Assembly (NCBI GenBank): GCA_017354895.1 | Contig: CP071493.1 | Location: 1,116,001-1,180,000, forward strand | DNA: 64,000 bases | Reading direction: 5' to 3' | Origin: Podospora comata | Lineage: Eukaryota > Ascomycota > Sordariomycetes > Sordariales > Podosporaceae | Shown: in pieces, positions 47,015-56,839 of the stretch | Layout of the letters: the number at the start of each line of letters is the position of its first letter | How positions within the stretch are numbered: position 1 is the first letter of the stretch | Position numbers and translations under genes: made by a program | The notes under the pieces: model-generated | The model's input: the letters and a program-made list of their open reading frames with translations, nothing else | What the model was told of the DNA's origin: nothing | Database searches by the model: none

Positions 47015-47315
47015 AGAGAACCTTTACGGAGCCCCCTATGTATCCAACCAACGCTCCTCCCCCCCCCCCCTTCCCCCACTTTGTATATAATATAACTACC
47101 TTGTGTTGTGAAGAATAATTACTAAGCGTAAAGAGGATTTAATAAGCCTTGAACATAATTAAAAGGCCTTTGAAGATAATTAAAAAGCCTTCAAAGATAG
47201 TTTAAAGGCTTGTAAATTTCTTGAAAGGTCTTTTATTATATTATAGGCAGGACAAGTTAGTGGGTATAGAACGGGGCGCTGGTAAGACCAATAGGGGGCT
47301 CCGTAGAGGTTCTCT
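47015..47315. mobile_element. MITE-like non-autonomous DNA transposon, hAT-like
   Basis: The ends are 25-bp terminal inverted repeats that match at 24 positions: left 47015-47039 starts AGAGAACC and ends CCCCCTAT, right 47291-47315 is its reverse complement with one difference. Similarity continues inward, weakly, for some 60 bases (CCAACGC, CCCACT, TATAATATAA). The element is flanked by TTTTGTTT on the left (47007-47014) and CTTTGTTT on the right (47316-47323), an 8-base target-site duplication with one difference; 8-base duplications point to hAT-like transposases, although the flank is low complexity and could mislead. There is no coding capacity. The interior is an AT-rich array of a 21-bp unit. 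It sits about 700 bases upstream of the DUF3176 start codon. Confidence 0.75.
47143..47225. repeat. Degenerate 21-bp AT-rich minisatellite, locus 2 (inside the MITE)
   Basis: About four units of the form AGGCCTTTGAAGATAATTAAA, with substitutions, in head-to-tail order. The same unit is found at 34.4-34.5 kb. Confidence 0.65.
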
Positions 47316-47379
47316 CTTTGTTTAAATGTTCTTTTCTGTGCTCCGTTCCGGAGCAGGGTATGAAGAACTCTCCTGAGCC

Positions 47380-47516
47380 TTTTTCTTTTTTTCTTCTTTT
47401 TTTTATGTGCAGCGGGAAAAGGGTTTTTTGTCTTTTTTTCATTTACTTTTCCTTTCCTTTTCCTTCTTTTTTTCCTTCTTTCTTTCCTTCTTTTTTTCCT
47501 TCTTTTTTTCAACTTT
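47380..47516. repeat. Polypyrimidine tract with 13-bp periodicity
   Basis: Nearly pure T/C on the plus strand, including repeated TTCCTTCTTTTTT-like units between about 47452 and 47510. It lies 500 bases before the DUF3176 gene; pyrimidine tracts are common just before fungal transcription starts. Confidence 0.7.
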
Positions 47517-47998
47517 ACACCCAAGTGAAATTGATGGTCTTGCTGGTGGGCCATGAAGGAATGATGTGGCAAGCGCTCAGTCGCGGTTTCCCAGGTTCTC
47601 CTATAACGTGCTCCTTCCTTACATGTCTCTAGGAGGCCAGTGCCCGCTTGGTACCTGTTCCATGCCACTCCAGTTCTCAAAGCCCATGCTGTCGGGACCC
47701 CTCTTGTCCCTCCTCTCTCATCTTGACTCACGCTGCCACTCGCTGGCCTCTATTTCCGCGTTTTTATTCCTTATATCCTTCCTACCTGTCATTCTCTCCC
47801 ATCAATACCTCTGAGATAGGTAGACGCTTTCCTTTTTTTCTCAATGATTATTTTACCCTAACACACATTCCTTTTTTCTCCGTGCGAACCGCCACGATAT
47901 CACTCCTCCCCCTCGTCACCTTCTTCCGGCCTGACGCAAGGAGCGCTCATTCTTTCTCCCCCACTTCCTCCATCACCAGGGGGAAGAAGAAGAAGAAG

Positions 47999-48142
47999 AA
48001 GAAACGACCAATAATGGACCCCGACAACATATCCCTCCGGTCCAAGAAACGACTAATAACGGACTCGGGCAACATATCCCCCCGGACCCGGTCCAAGAAA
48101 CGACCAGTAACGGACTCTGGCAACGAATCCCCTCATTCCGAG
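47999..48142 (+). repeat. Tandem repeat of 45-51 bp spanning the DUF3176 start codon
   Basis: Three successive units begin AAGAAACGAC and continue TAACGGACTC..GGCAACATATCC with small differences. In the first unit the matching position reads AATGGACCCC, which supplies the ATG used as start; in units two and three the same codon is ACG. Units code for KKRPIMDPDNIS, KKRLITDSGNIS and KKRPVTDSGNES. Confidence 0.85.
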
Positions 48143-50506
48143 CCTAATACCCAGCGGAGCCCGTGGAATACCGAACAGGATGACGAATCCTCGACCATTG
48201 TCCGGCCGCCGAACCCGAGAAGGGAGATATATCATTCTGTGTCGAATAGACGGAAAGAAGGGGAGAATTCCTCGTCTGGGGCGTGGTCACACAAGGCTGA
48301 GCCGCCTTCTGCGCCGTCGGAGAGGGCGATGAGTGATGGTGGTGGTGATGGGCAGCATGGGGGTGGTGGGAGGAGGGAGCAGGATGATGGTGCTTCGACT
48401 TATACGCAGAGATTGTACGATCATGTTATTGGGGAGAGGTTTACGCCTTCGAGGACGGGGCATCATCATCGGAGTCGGACGCCGAGGCCGGCGATTGTCA
48501 TGACTGGGCCGGGTGGGGAACAAGAGGAGTGGCGTTATGAGGAGGATGATAGGTTTGAGAATGTGGAGTTGGGGGGAGGGGAGGGGTTTGTGATGGAGGA
48601 GAGTAACTCGCCTGGAGGGGGGGAGGGGGGGAGGAGGAGAAGGAGGAAGTATTACAGCTCGTTTAGTTGGTGGAAGGAGGAGTATGTTTATGCTGGGTTG
48701 AGTGTGGTTGCTGTGGTGGGGCTTGCCGGGTTCTTGAGGACCTATGATGGGCAGGTTTTGCCGCAGGAATTTGGGTGGTCCGGTATAAGCTTTGAGACCG
48801 GGGTTGTTGCGTTGGTGACGGCGATGAGATTGTGTATGGATGCGTATGTTGGGTCGGCCATCAGCCAGGGGGCGTGGTTGTGGGTGAGTGAGAGTGCGCA
48901 GATGAGGAGGAAGGGTGGGGAGGATGGAAGGTGCGGAGCAAAGTTGGAGGATTTTGGGAAGTTTGATGCTGCGAGTAGGGGGTTAAGGGGGGCAATAAAG
49001 CTGATTTGGAGGTTGAAGGGGAGGTTTGTAGGCCCGATGTGACGGAAGTGCTTGCGATGCTGACATGGGGATATAGGCACCTTGGATGCGTTGGAGCAGC
49101 CATTGCCATTCTTGGGGTTGGGTTTGAGACCTTCAGTCAGGAAATGGTCAGCTTTGAACAGCAGCCGAGGCATCTAGACAATGGCACGTTGAGTCCGGCA
49201 CCAGCACCGGCTAGGTCAGAGGTTTAGGACACTTATCTACACCGAGGGTTCATTGGTGGTAAGCATGTTCATCTGCTCCAGAGAAGTTTGCCGGCTTACA
49301 AAAACTATAGATACGTCTCTGTCTTTATCGACAAAAGCGGCTGTCTATGCCGGAATTATCTCCACAGAGGTGAGTCTTCAACTTGGTAGGGTCGACCAGA
49401 TAACTAAGTATCAAGGTCAGATTCCCATGCTTCCAGTATCCTGCGGGACTGCCAATTGCTCGTGGCCTATCATACCTACACTAGCCAGCTGTGGCGACTG
49501 TGTCAATGCCGAGATATACACCAAGTGCAACAAAACAGCCAATACTTGCACCTACACAACTAGCTCTGGGACGTCAATCGTAAATTCGATGGACCCGGGG
49601 GAACGAAGCATATTCAAGGTCGCACCAACCAACGGGACCGTCCACAAGATCTCCTCGACTTCCCGGGCTTACTACTCGGTGTTTGACTTTCTCTCTGTAA
49701 CACAAACAGAAGAGACTGGGTTGCTTCTGTCTGGTTCAGAATGCGCTCTGTGGTTCTGCGTAGAGGGCCTCAAGATCTGGGTAGAGGACGGCAAGCAAAA
49801 CCAAACCCGCGTTGCCAACCACTCCCTCACCTCGTTGACAATGACCAGTGCCGCCCATGGGTCAGAGCATGTCTTTATCAACATTCCTCCCAGTCTCAAC
49901 ACAGACAATGCCACAAAATACGTCGTCACGCGCGAGGCCATGCTCGCCCTGCGTAACTTCATGTCGTCCATCACGATGGGCACAGTCACCACGACCCTCA
50001 ACACGCTTGATTCGTCATCAGACTGGGTAGAAGCCATGTGGAACGCCACCACGGGCGATTTAAATCAGTGGATCAACACCTTTGCCGCCAGCCTGACGAA
50101 TGAATTCCGGCTTCATGGAGCGGTGACACAGACGTCGAAGAAACGATACGATGGAGACGCCACGCAGATGACGCCAGTGGTGAAGGTGAGGTGGTACTGG
50201 CTGATGTACCCTGCCTTTATGATACTACTGAGCATCTACTTTTTGTTTCACACCGTTCTGGCGTGCTCGATGGCTGGAGTCAGGGCGTGGAAGGGAGAGG
50301 TGCTGCCGCTGTTGTTTTGCAGGGTGGATGAGGGGTTGTATGAACGAGGCAGGGCTGGGTTGGAGATTCCAGGCGGGTTGGAGAAGAGGGTTGCGGGGGA
50401 GAATGTGGCGATGTACAGGAGCGCGGAGGATGGCGGGTGGGGGTTTAGGACTGTGGAGCATGGGGAGTGGGCTGAGGAGGTGAGCGTAGAGGGAGAGAAG
50501 AAGTAG
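48014..50506 (+). CDS. DUF3176 multi-span membrane protein
   Basis: Three-exon model, 48014-49023, 49077-49214 and 49282-50506, 790 residues. After a basic and Gly-rich N-terminus come the DUF3176 segments: WWKEEYVYAGLSVVAVVGLAGFL, YDGQVLPQEFGWSGISFETGVVALVTAM, AISQGAWLWV, FDAASRGLRGAIKLIWRLKGR, then CVGAAIAILGVGFETFSQEMV. A large extracytoplasmic part follows with paired cysteines (VSCGTANCSW, CGDCV, CNKTANTC) and N-glycosylation sites, and a last membrane span (WLMYPAFMILLSIYFLFHTVLA). Function of the family is unknown; plasma-membrane location is inferred. Intron 1 (GTTTGT donor, GCTGAC branch, ATAG) is well supported because it restores the conserved KGR-HLGC join. Intron 2 is less sure: I used GTCAGA to CTCCAG for phase, but GTAAGC at 49260 could define another exon. 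The start codon lies inside a tandem repeat. Confidence 0.83.
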
Positions 50507-51103
50507 ATTGTGAGATTGAAGATTGATGACTAGACAAATTTGAATCAAACAGACCGCTCCTTGAAGATTGCTGATGGTTGTATTGCTGTTGCGGTGTTGA
50601 TGTTGGATTTGTGGTGGGTGGTTGAAAGTGGATACTGCTGAGCCTGCTGTGGAAACGAAAAGGGGCAAAAGGGGTGGTTCTTCACGATGTAAACAGTGCG
50701 CACGGACCAACAGACTTTGATTATCAGGGATACATACATTTTCACAACACTATCTACAGAGAATGAGATACATGTAGCTCAAAGCGGTTGTAATCAGTCT
50801 GAGGGGGCTCATGTAAGAGTACTACACTCGTGAGCTGGGCATCTCTCTGCAGCAGCCGGTTATGTCTCGTGGGCAAAATGAGCTGGGCATCCGTTCCGGC
50901 GCTCGTTGATTGGGCTGCTCGTAGCGTGGCTTTTCAACAAGATATGGGGCGTGATGATGACAACTGTGTATGCGCATGTTTTTCGATCACCGAGTTGCAT
51001 TCGGCTGGAAGAAATCAAGATTGTTCAGGGGGAAGAGTGTGAAAGTACTTTCAGGTCAACGTGACATGGTGGTACTTTGAGGAGATCTCGAACTGTCTGG
51101 ACT

Positions 51104-51586
51104 CTACAGAGACAAGGTATCTATCTTCTTCAGCTCATACTGCATTGGACGGTTCGAGGTGGCGTTATGGTTTGGATAGTTCGGTACTCCGTAGTGGAGA
51201 TGGGGATGTCGCCTCTCACCGGCGTCGTTAGTGATGAGGCACTTTGCAGGCTTTTGGTTTCGGGGAATCCTTGCTACTGGGTTACTTGAGAATGGAAGAA
51301 TGAAACTGAGCTGGGAGGCCGCGAGATCGTGAGATACACCAGAGGGCATAGAGGTGCAACAGGACTCGGAGTCTTCCCTCAATTGATTGACAGGGCACAG
51401 TGCGTCTGACACCGTTGCGGATGTGGCGCTAGTGTTGATGGTGACCGGCTCATTCTTTGCTCGACCTCGCCGGCGGCTAACTGCGGTGATTTCCGTGGCT
51501 GTCCGAGGCGCAATGCCACGATGTTTGGCCATGTCTGACCCCTGACAGGTCGATGGGTGCCGAGCAGCCGATTTCTTCTGTCTCAT
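51104..51586 (-). CDS. Hypothetical protein, weakly supported
   Basis: A 160-codon open frame starting MRQKKSAARHPSTCQG with mixed composition and no family I recognise. A GTAACC site near 51289 could end the exon earlier. It is listed only because its length and codon mix are better than those of other open frames in this gene-poor region; random occurrence is quite possible. Confidence 0.2.
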   Translation of the reverse strand: MRQKKSAARHPSTCQGSDMAKHRGIAPRTATEITAVSRRRGRAKNEPVTINTSATSATVSDALCPVNQLREDSESCCTSMPSGVSHDLAASQLSFILPFSSNPVARIPRNQKPAKCLITNDAGERRHPHLHYGVPNYPNHNATSNRPMQYELKKIDTLSL

Positions 51587-51879
51587 CTTGTTGAGAAGCT
51601 GCCAAGAGGGTGTGGGATGTGTTTAGATTGTGACTTGTGTGTTTGAGTGGTAGGTTAGTATGGTTGATCACCCGTTGAACCACGGAAAAGCCTCTCCGGG
51701 GAGGTGGAGTTGCACATCGATAACGGCAAGCGAAGGTTGACACCCTTCATTTTGTTACCCACCAGGAGCCTGTACAAAAGATATTGTTGCGGGGTGGTAC
51801 ATTCAGACTGGCTGGGGAGAACAGGCAATCTAAGGGCCGTTGAGCATGATCAGACGGTATAGATGAGGGGTGTCGATGG

Positions 51880-51921
51880 TTTCTTTTTTCTTTTCTTTTT
51901 TTTTTTTTTTTTTTTTTTTTT
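51880..51921. repeat. Poly-T run
   Basis: A stretch of T with a few C, ending in about 27 uninterrupted T. It could be the fossil poly-A of an inserted transcript on the minus strand, but I see no adjacent coding relic. Confidence 0.8.
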
Positions 51922-54900
51922 GAAATGATAGCGTTTTTGAATCTTTATCCCATAGACTCGTTGAACTATCCATGGTTAGATGAGATGTTTCAGGATTTCA
52001 GTTAATTGAGTGTCATGAGGAGAAACAATTCGAGGCAGTCGGAGCGCTGAGATGTGAGTGATGCAAGAGCGAAGGCGCAGAGCACTTTTACCCACACTCC
52101 ACAACAGTTTCATCCATACAGCCCAAGCTAAGGTAAGAAGCTTTGTTGGCAGCACAATGCCCTTTATCCAAGACCAAACACCACCGATTCCATCTTTCCG
52201 TTTTACGTCTGCCTTACACACAGCCGCTCGGATGACAAAGACCTCAGAGTCTCAACGAGGAGCCGTGGCGGTTATGCAACCAACCCACGCTACTCTCGCA
52301 GTTCTACCCGCTGCTCTACCACCAACGAGCAACTGAAAAAACGGCTCTTTTGACACAACAACCTGGATGGACAACACATTGTTTCTCAGTCCACTCCATC
52401 TCGCAATAGGCGGTCTACGTATGCAGAGCGGTTCTGTCCATAAGCATTATCTTTCCGAACTGGGATCCCTAGACTCACTTTATCGCTGTACAAACATATT
52501 CTGACAGATATACTATAACTTTCTCATAATTATTCGTAACATTGGTTCCTCGAGCCAAGCATGATGCCCAGCCAGGTCTGTCATCGATTATTGCATATCG
52601 GAGCTGGAAGAATACCGCCGTGCAACAGCACTGTTTGGTACAAGTGGACCTTGCAGCTTTGACGCGCAGAAAGAGCAAATCATGTTACCTGCGCTGCAAG
52701 CGACAAGCTATCTTCCGGGGGTCCCAAACACCAGCCTCCGTTCGCCCGTCGCGCCATTCTGCGGTGTTTCTCTCGGTCGAGACCGCAGACGTCGTCGTAT
52801 TGCTGCCAGTAACGCCATGCACTCCCTCACCCCGAGGCAAACCTGCATCTACCTCACTAGCTCGCACTTGGCTCTGATCTAAACGCCACCACCCACGTCA
52901 ATCCCATTTTTAAGAGCTATTCTGCGCAAGGTTGTGGACCCCCAACCTTCTCGGCAGATCATCTAGACGGAACGGAAGCTCACCGTGGTGGCAGACGTTA
53001 GGATTTGCGGCCCTGTTCTGATGCGTTTTCAAACATCATATTCCCCCCTCTCCAAAAAAAAAAGCTCGAGGGGTGCGCGCTGATATGACAAGTCAAAGGT
53101 GGCTTTCCACAACCAATTACCTTCATCCCCCTGTCCCGACAGACTGGTACAGTCGCTGAGCCCTGTTCATAGCTCGGTTGTTGGTTCCTAGCGCCACCAC
53201 TCTCCCCTCGCTTTTCATGGGAGAGGGAGGTGGCATATGAGACTGGTTTGACACGAAGTCGACAGCTGGCATTTTCAGACGGAGGACGTGTACCACTGAC
53301 AGACCATACCCTGTTGGAGAGGCTCTGGCGTCTTGTCATCCGATCAGATGGGCCGCGCACGGTGATGGGAGCTAAATCCTTCCGCCAATTCAACCGTTGA
53401 TGGGGGCTAGGGAAGTGCCACACATGACGTTGGCATGTTGAGCTGCCCTGCGTTGCACATCGATCAAGAAAACCCGTTCCACGAAACCATCTTGGTTCTC
53501 TCGTCGCTTCTTTTGTCCTCGGTGTGGCTGGCGGTGAGTTGACACTCGCCCGCACCAGGGGTCCACGGACAACTCACCTCGAGCACGACCTTTCAGGCGC
53601 ATGTCTGCCTTCCCATTTCAGCTTGGGTGGACACCACAGCTTCACAAGGAACCCCCCTGCGTCGTGGCGCCTGATCAGCAACTCAGCGGACAGGAAGGCA
53701 ACAGGGGCAGAGCGTTGACCATTGTCTGCCAGTCCCACCCCAACCCTCCAAGATGGTTTCATGCAAGCTTGTTGCTCCTTTTTAGCCACCCATCTGACTA
53801 ACACCATGCCCTTCTGTACCACACAGTGCTTTCGGTGTTAAGTGTTCGCACATGCCAGGAGACACCACCGCGGCACCAGTGGCTTCCCCAGCTTCAACGA
53901 CCTGATCACCCCCGTGTGCGCAGGGTCGATCCCACTGAACCATCACGGTCGTCCCGCGTCTCCACCACCTTTCTGACCGAGTACCCGACTGGCGATAGTG
54001 GATGGGTTACCATTTCAACGCGAAGGCGACACTGACAGCATCTAGGATTTCTTCGGGAACCGTCCAGGCCACCATGGCCGCCTTCCAGCCCCAAGTCTGA
54101 GGGCTCCCAGGGGCCAATGATCAGCCGATTCACTCAGCCTTTGTTTCGATGTCCACCGCTAACGAGAACTGCCTCTCCAATGCAACGGCTTTCAGGTATG
54201 GTATTTTCGGACATAAGGGAACCAGGTAAATAAGGCGAAGATTGCAGAAAACGGCGCGCGTGCACACACGATTCCTGGTTCCGGCTCGGCTGATGTAGTT
54301 CCCCCCAACAGTCACCACCACCATGCTCGAGCATTTTAAGCGCCGAACCAACATGCCGCGTTGTGTGAATCGTGTGCGTCTACTACCCTGCCTACATGAC
54401 TTTGCCTACCACTCCATCACCACCCACACCCTCAGGCCTGACGATGTTGTGCGTGTTTGCTACCCACACCCATCAAGATTGCTTCTAAAACACGCTACTG
54501 CAAAATGTGAATAACCAGCCAACAACTTTTTCAAAACTCCCGCGGGATTACAGAATCTGAGATCTGACTAGGTGCCATCTTCAGCAAGTGATTCCATGTC
54601 TGTTGATCTGCCCACACAGTACGGATAGGTCAGGCTCTCTACTGTTGCAAAGCCTGAAGAGACCTTCCTTATCCTGGGAAATGAAGCATCGATGCCCCCC
54701 GTCTCAAGCGCGCTGTTGGTTCATCACGCTTTGATTCATTTGAAAAGATTTACCGCGAGGCCGAGGGCTCTCGCTTGCGGCTGACAATCTTTCAAGGACA
54801 ACAACCAACAGAAACAAAATGTCTTGGGCTACTACGACCTTCTTCTTTGGTGAACAATACCCAACAAATAGTGGAAACTGTAGCATACAAGCGCCTCTGC

Positions 54901-55363
54901 GGCGTAAATGTTTGATTGTTACACGTTACACCGCGGCTGAACAAAGTCTGTGATAAACCACGCTTCATGATGTTTGGTTTGTTTCAATACATCCGGAACA
55001 AGATAGGTGGTTCGAGGTGGTAAAAATGCGTAGGAAATCTGACACAGAACCGCGTAGGTAGCTATCAACGTGGGGAAAAAAATACGCAAATGCAAAAACA
55101 GGCTGCCGCCTCCCATCTTTCTCCTAGTATAAAGTATGTGAGTGACAATAAATACGCAGAAAGCAGAGTTGCCAGCCCAGACATTAAAAAAACATGCAGC
55201 CAAATGCGAGCGAGGTATATCCTTCTAAAGAGCAAAAGGCGGAATCGACAAGGAAAAACAATGAATTGTTTGAGAGTTAAGCCTGTGTGGAGATATAAAC
55301 GTCAGCATTCTGATGATCTGAGAGAGGTGTAAAAGGGAAACATACCACAGACACTAAAAGCAA

Positions 55364-56839
55364 TCACCCTCTTCTCCTACTTGGCGTCGAAAGAGGAATA
55401 AACGACCTGCAGTCAGTGCATTTGATCTCGGCAGGCCGCCAGTGAATTTTCCAGCATTGGCACACCCAAACCGCCTCTTTGGTCTTGCAAAGCTCAATCA
55501 GATCGCCAGGGCGATAGTATTGCTTCCTGATACCGCAGTCAATGCAGAACCGGCGGATTCCCCAAGTCTCTTTGATTCGCGGAGAGTCTGTCGATGGCAT
55601 GCTGCCCCCTGCCGCGGTGGAAGACGATGCTGGACTTCCAGTGCTTTCTGCTCTGCTCGCCCGGCGACTATTGTTTGCCGCCGCCGTGACGCTGCTTCTC
55701 GTAAGGCTCGGGTCGTAATGCGGGTTACCTGTCGAAGAGTAGGCCGACACGGAAGACTTCGGCGGCGTCGAGCGAGCCGAGACGGCACCGGGCCCCGGCG
55801 TACTAGCGGAAGAGCCTGTCTCGTTGTTTCCGTCGTCCTCTGGGTGGTTGTTCCATTTGAATTGCTCAAAACACTCCGGACCCTTGATTTGGAAGCAGTG
55901 GTAGCACCCGAATGATCCAGGGTGCTTGGCATCGTACTCCCTGCCGCTTCCACTCGCATTGGAAGAGGAAGCCCGGCCGGGGAAGTAACGGCGATAGTAT
56001 TGTTCCGCATAACGAACTCCAGCAATCTTGTCTTCGACTGGGAGGTTGGCGGGGTCAAATTTCTCCTTGAACCAGCGGGACACTTTGGACACCTGGAAGC
56101 ATTCTAGATAGGTGAATGACCTGTGGATCCGGCTGATGATATGGGGAGGCAAGCTCTGCAGTCCCTTGAGAAATGGGGACGGGCCTCGTACTTCTGGCCG
56201 GTATTGGAGTAATGGGGACGTTTGATACGAGTGAAGAGCCGACGATGGAGAGTGGTAAGACGAGGTGGCGAAGTGGGTGAAGTCCAGTCCAGGAAAGCTC
56301 TGCATCGATAGTGGCGAAGGATGGGAGGGAATCGAGCCGACTTGGTAACCGTAGTGTTGCGACTGCGAGTATTGTCTCTGAGAAAGTGATGAGTAGAGAG
56401 TTGCAGGAGGAGCCATGTGCGCCTGAAAATATTGGGATGGGCTCGGCAGCGACAATGTTGTGTGTACTTGCGGGGTGTAAGACTGAGGTTGAGGAGACTG
56501 CTGGTAGTGAGTACCGGCTCCCAGAGCGTTCCCGATTGCTGAATCTGTCATGCTAGGCACTGGTGATATCGTCCGGGAACTGGTTCCATGCTGCATGCTT
56601 GGGGGGCTTGAGAGAGATTTCGACGACGACACAGAAGATACAGATGCCGAGCGAGTCTCTGCCTGCTGCTTTGTGGCTGGGTTCGAGGAGGAATAATAAT
56701 TGGACGCATTGAAGGCCACTTCGCGGAGAAGTTCAGGGGTCGAGGATGACAACGGCACTGCCGGAGGCGAAGGAGGGAATACACGGTGTGCAGGACCTCC
56801 GAAATACTGCTGTTGCGGGTAGCCCGTTACTTCAAGCAT
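55364..56839 (-). CDS. F-box-like, cysteine-rich protein of unknown function
   Basis: Single exon, 491 residues from the ATG at 56839 (MLEVTGYPQQQYFGG). The N-terminal 230 residues are disordered and Ser/Gln/Pro/Tyr-rich. A conserved-looking block follows: LPPHIISRIHRSFTYLECFQVSKVSRWFKEKF resembles an F-box, then YAEQYYRRYFPGR. Two cysteine groups come after it: GCYHCFQIKGPECF, and RFCIDCGIRKQYYRPGD, CKTKEAVWVCQCWKIHW, CTDC near the C-terminus, spaced like a zinc ribbon. Fungal genomes have proteins like this annotated as F-box domain proteins; if the F-box works it would be a substrate adaptor of an SCF ubiquitin ligase. The open frame continues 5' of the chosen ATG to 57295 but that part is of different composition and is more likely 5' leader. 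It stands alone between 4.9 kb and 4.6 kb of gene-poor DNA. Confidence 0.75.
   Translation of the reverse strand: MLEVTGYPQQQYFGGPAHRVFPPSPPAVPLSSSTPELLREVAFNASNYYSSSNPATKQQAETRSASVSSVSSSKSLSSPPSMQHGTSSRTISPVPSMTDSAIGNALGAGTHYQQSPQPQSYTPQVHTTLSLPSPSQYFQAHMAPPATLYSSLSQRQYSQSQHYGYQVGSIPSHPSPLSMQSFPGLDFTHFATSSYHSPSSALHSYQTSPLLQYRPEVRGPSPFLKGLQSLPPHIISRIHRSFTYLECFQVSKVSRWFKEKFDPANLPVEDKIAGVRYAEQYYRRYFPGRASSSNASGSGREYDAKHPGSFGCYHCFQIKGPECFEQFKWNNHPEDDGNNETGSSASTPGPGAVSARSTPPKSSVSAYSSTGNPHYDPSLTRSSVTAAANNSRRASRAESTGSPASSSTAAGGSMPSTDSPRIKETWGIRRFCIDCGIRKQYYRPGDLIELCKTKEAVWVCQCWKIHWRPAEIKCTDCRSFIPLSTPSRRRG

Larger units (their letters stand above)
46760..48013. other. Intergenic with a MITE and a polypyrimidine promoter
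   Basis: 1.25 kb upstream of the DUF3176 gene. It contains a C-rich run near 47061, a 301-bp terminal-inverted-repeat element (47015-47315) and a long T/C-rich tract (47380-47516). No coding region is supported before the ATG at 48014. Confidence 0.6.
50507..55363. other. Large gene-poor region, left side of F-box-like gene
   Basis: 4.9 kb without a confident gene. It contains a weak hypothetical frame (51104-51586, minus), a T-rich run of over 40 bases (51880-51921), and several open frames on either strand (longest 52998-53555, minus) without recognisable content or splice support. GC content is ordinary, so this is not an AT-rich decayed repeat block. Much of it could be regulatory or a non-coding transcript. 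Confidence 0.45.

Noticed and set aside
52998-53555. 185-codon open frame on the minus strand
   Set aside because: Arg/Ser-rich random-like composition, no family resemblance, and no convincing splice or start context.
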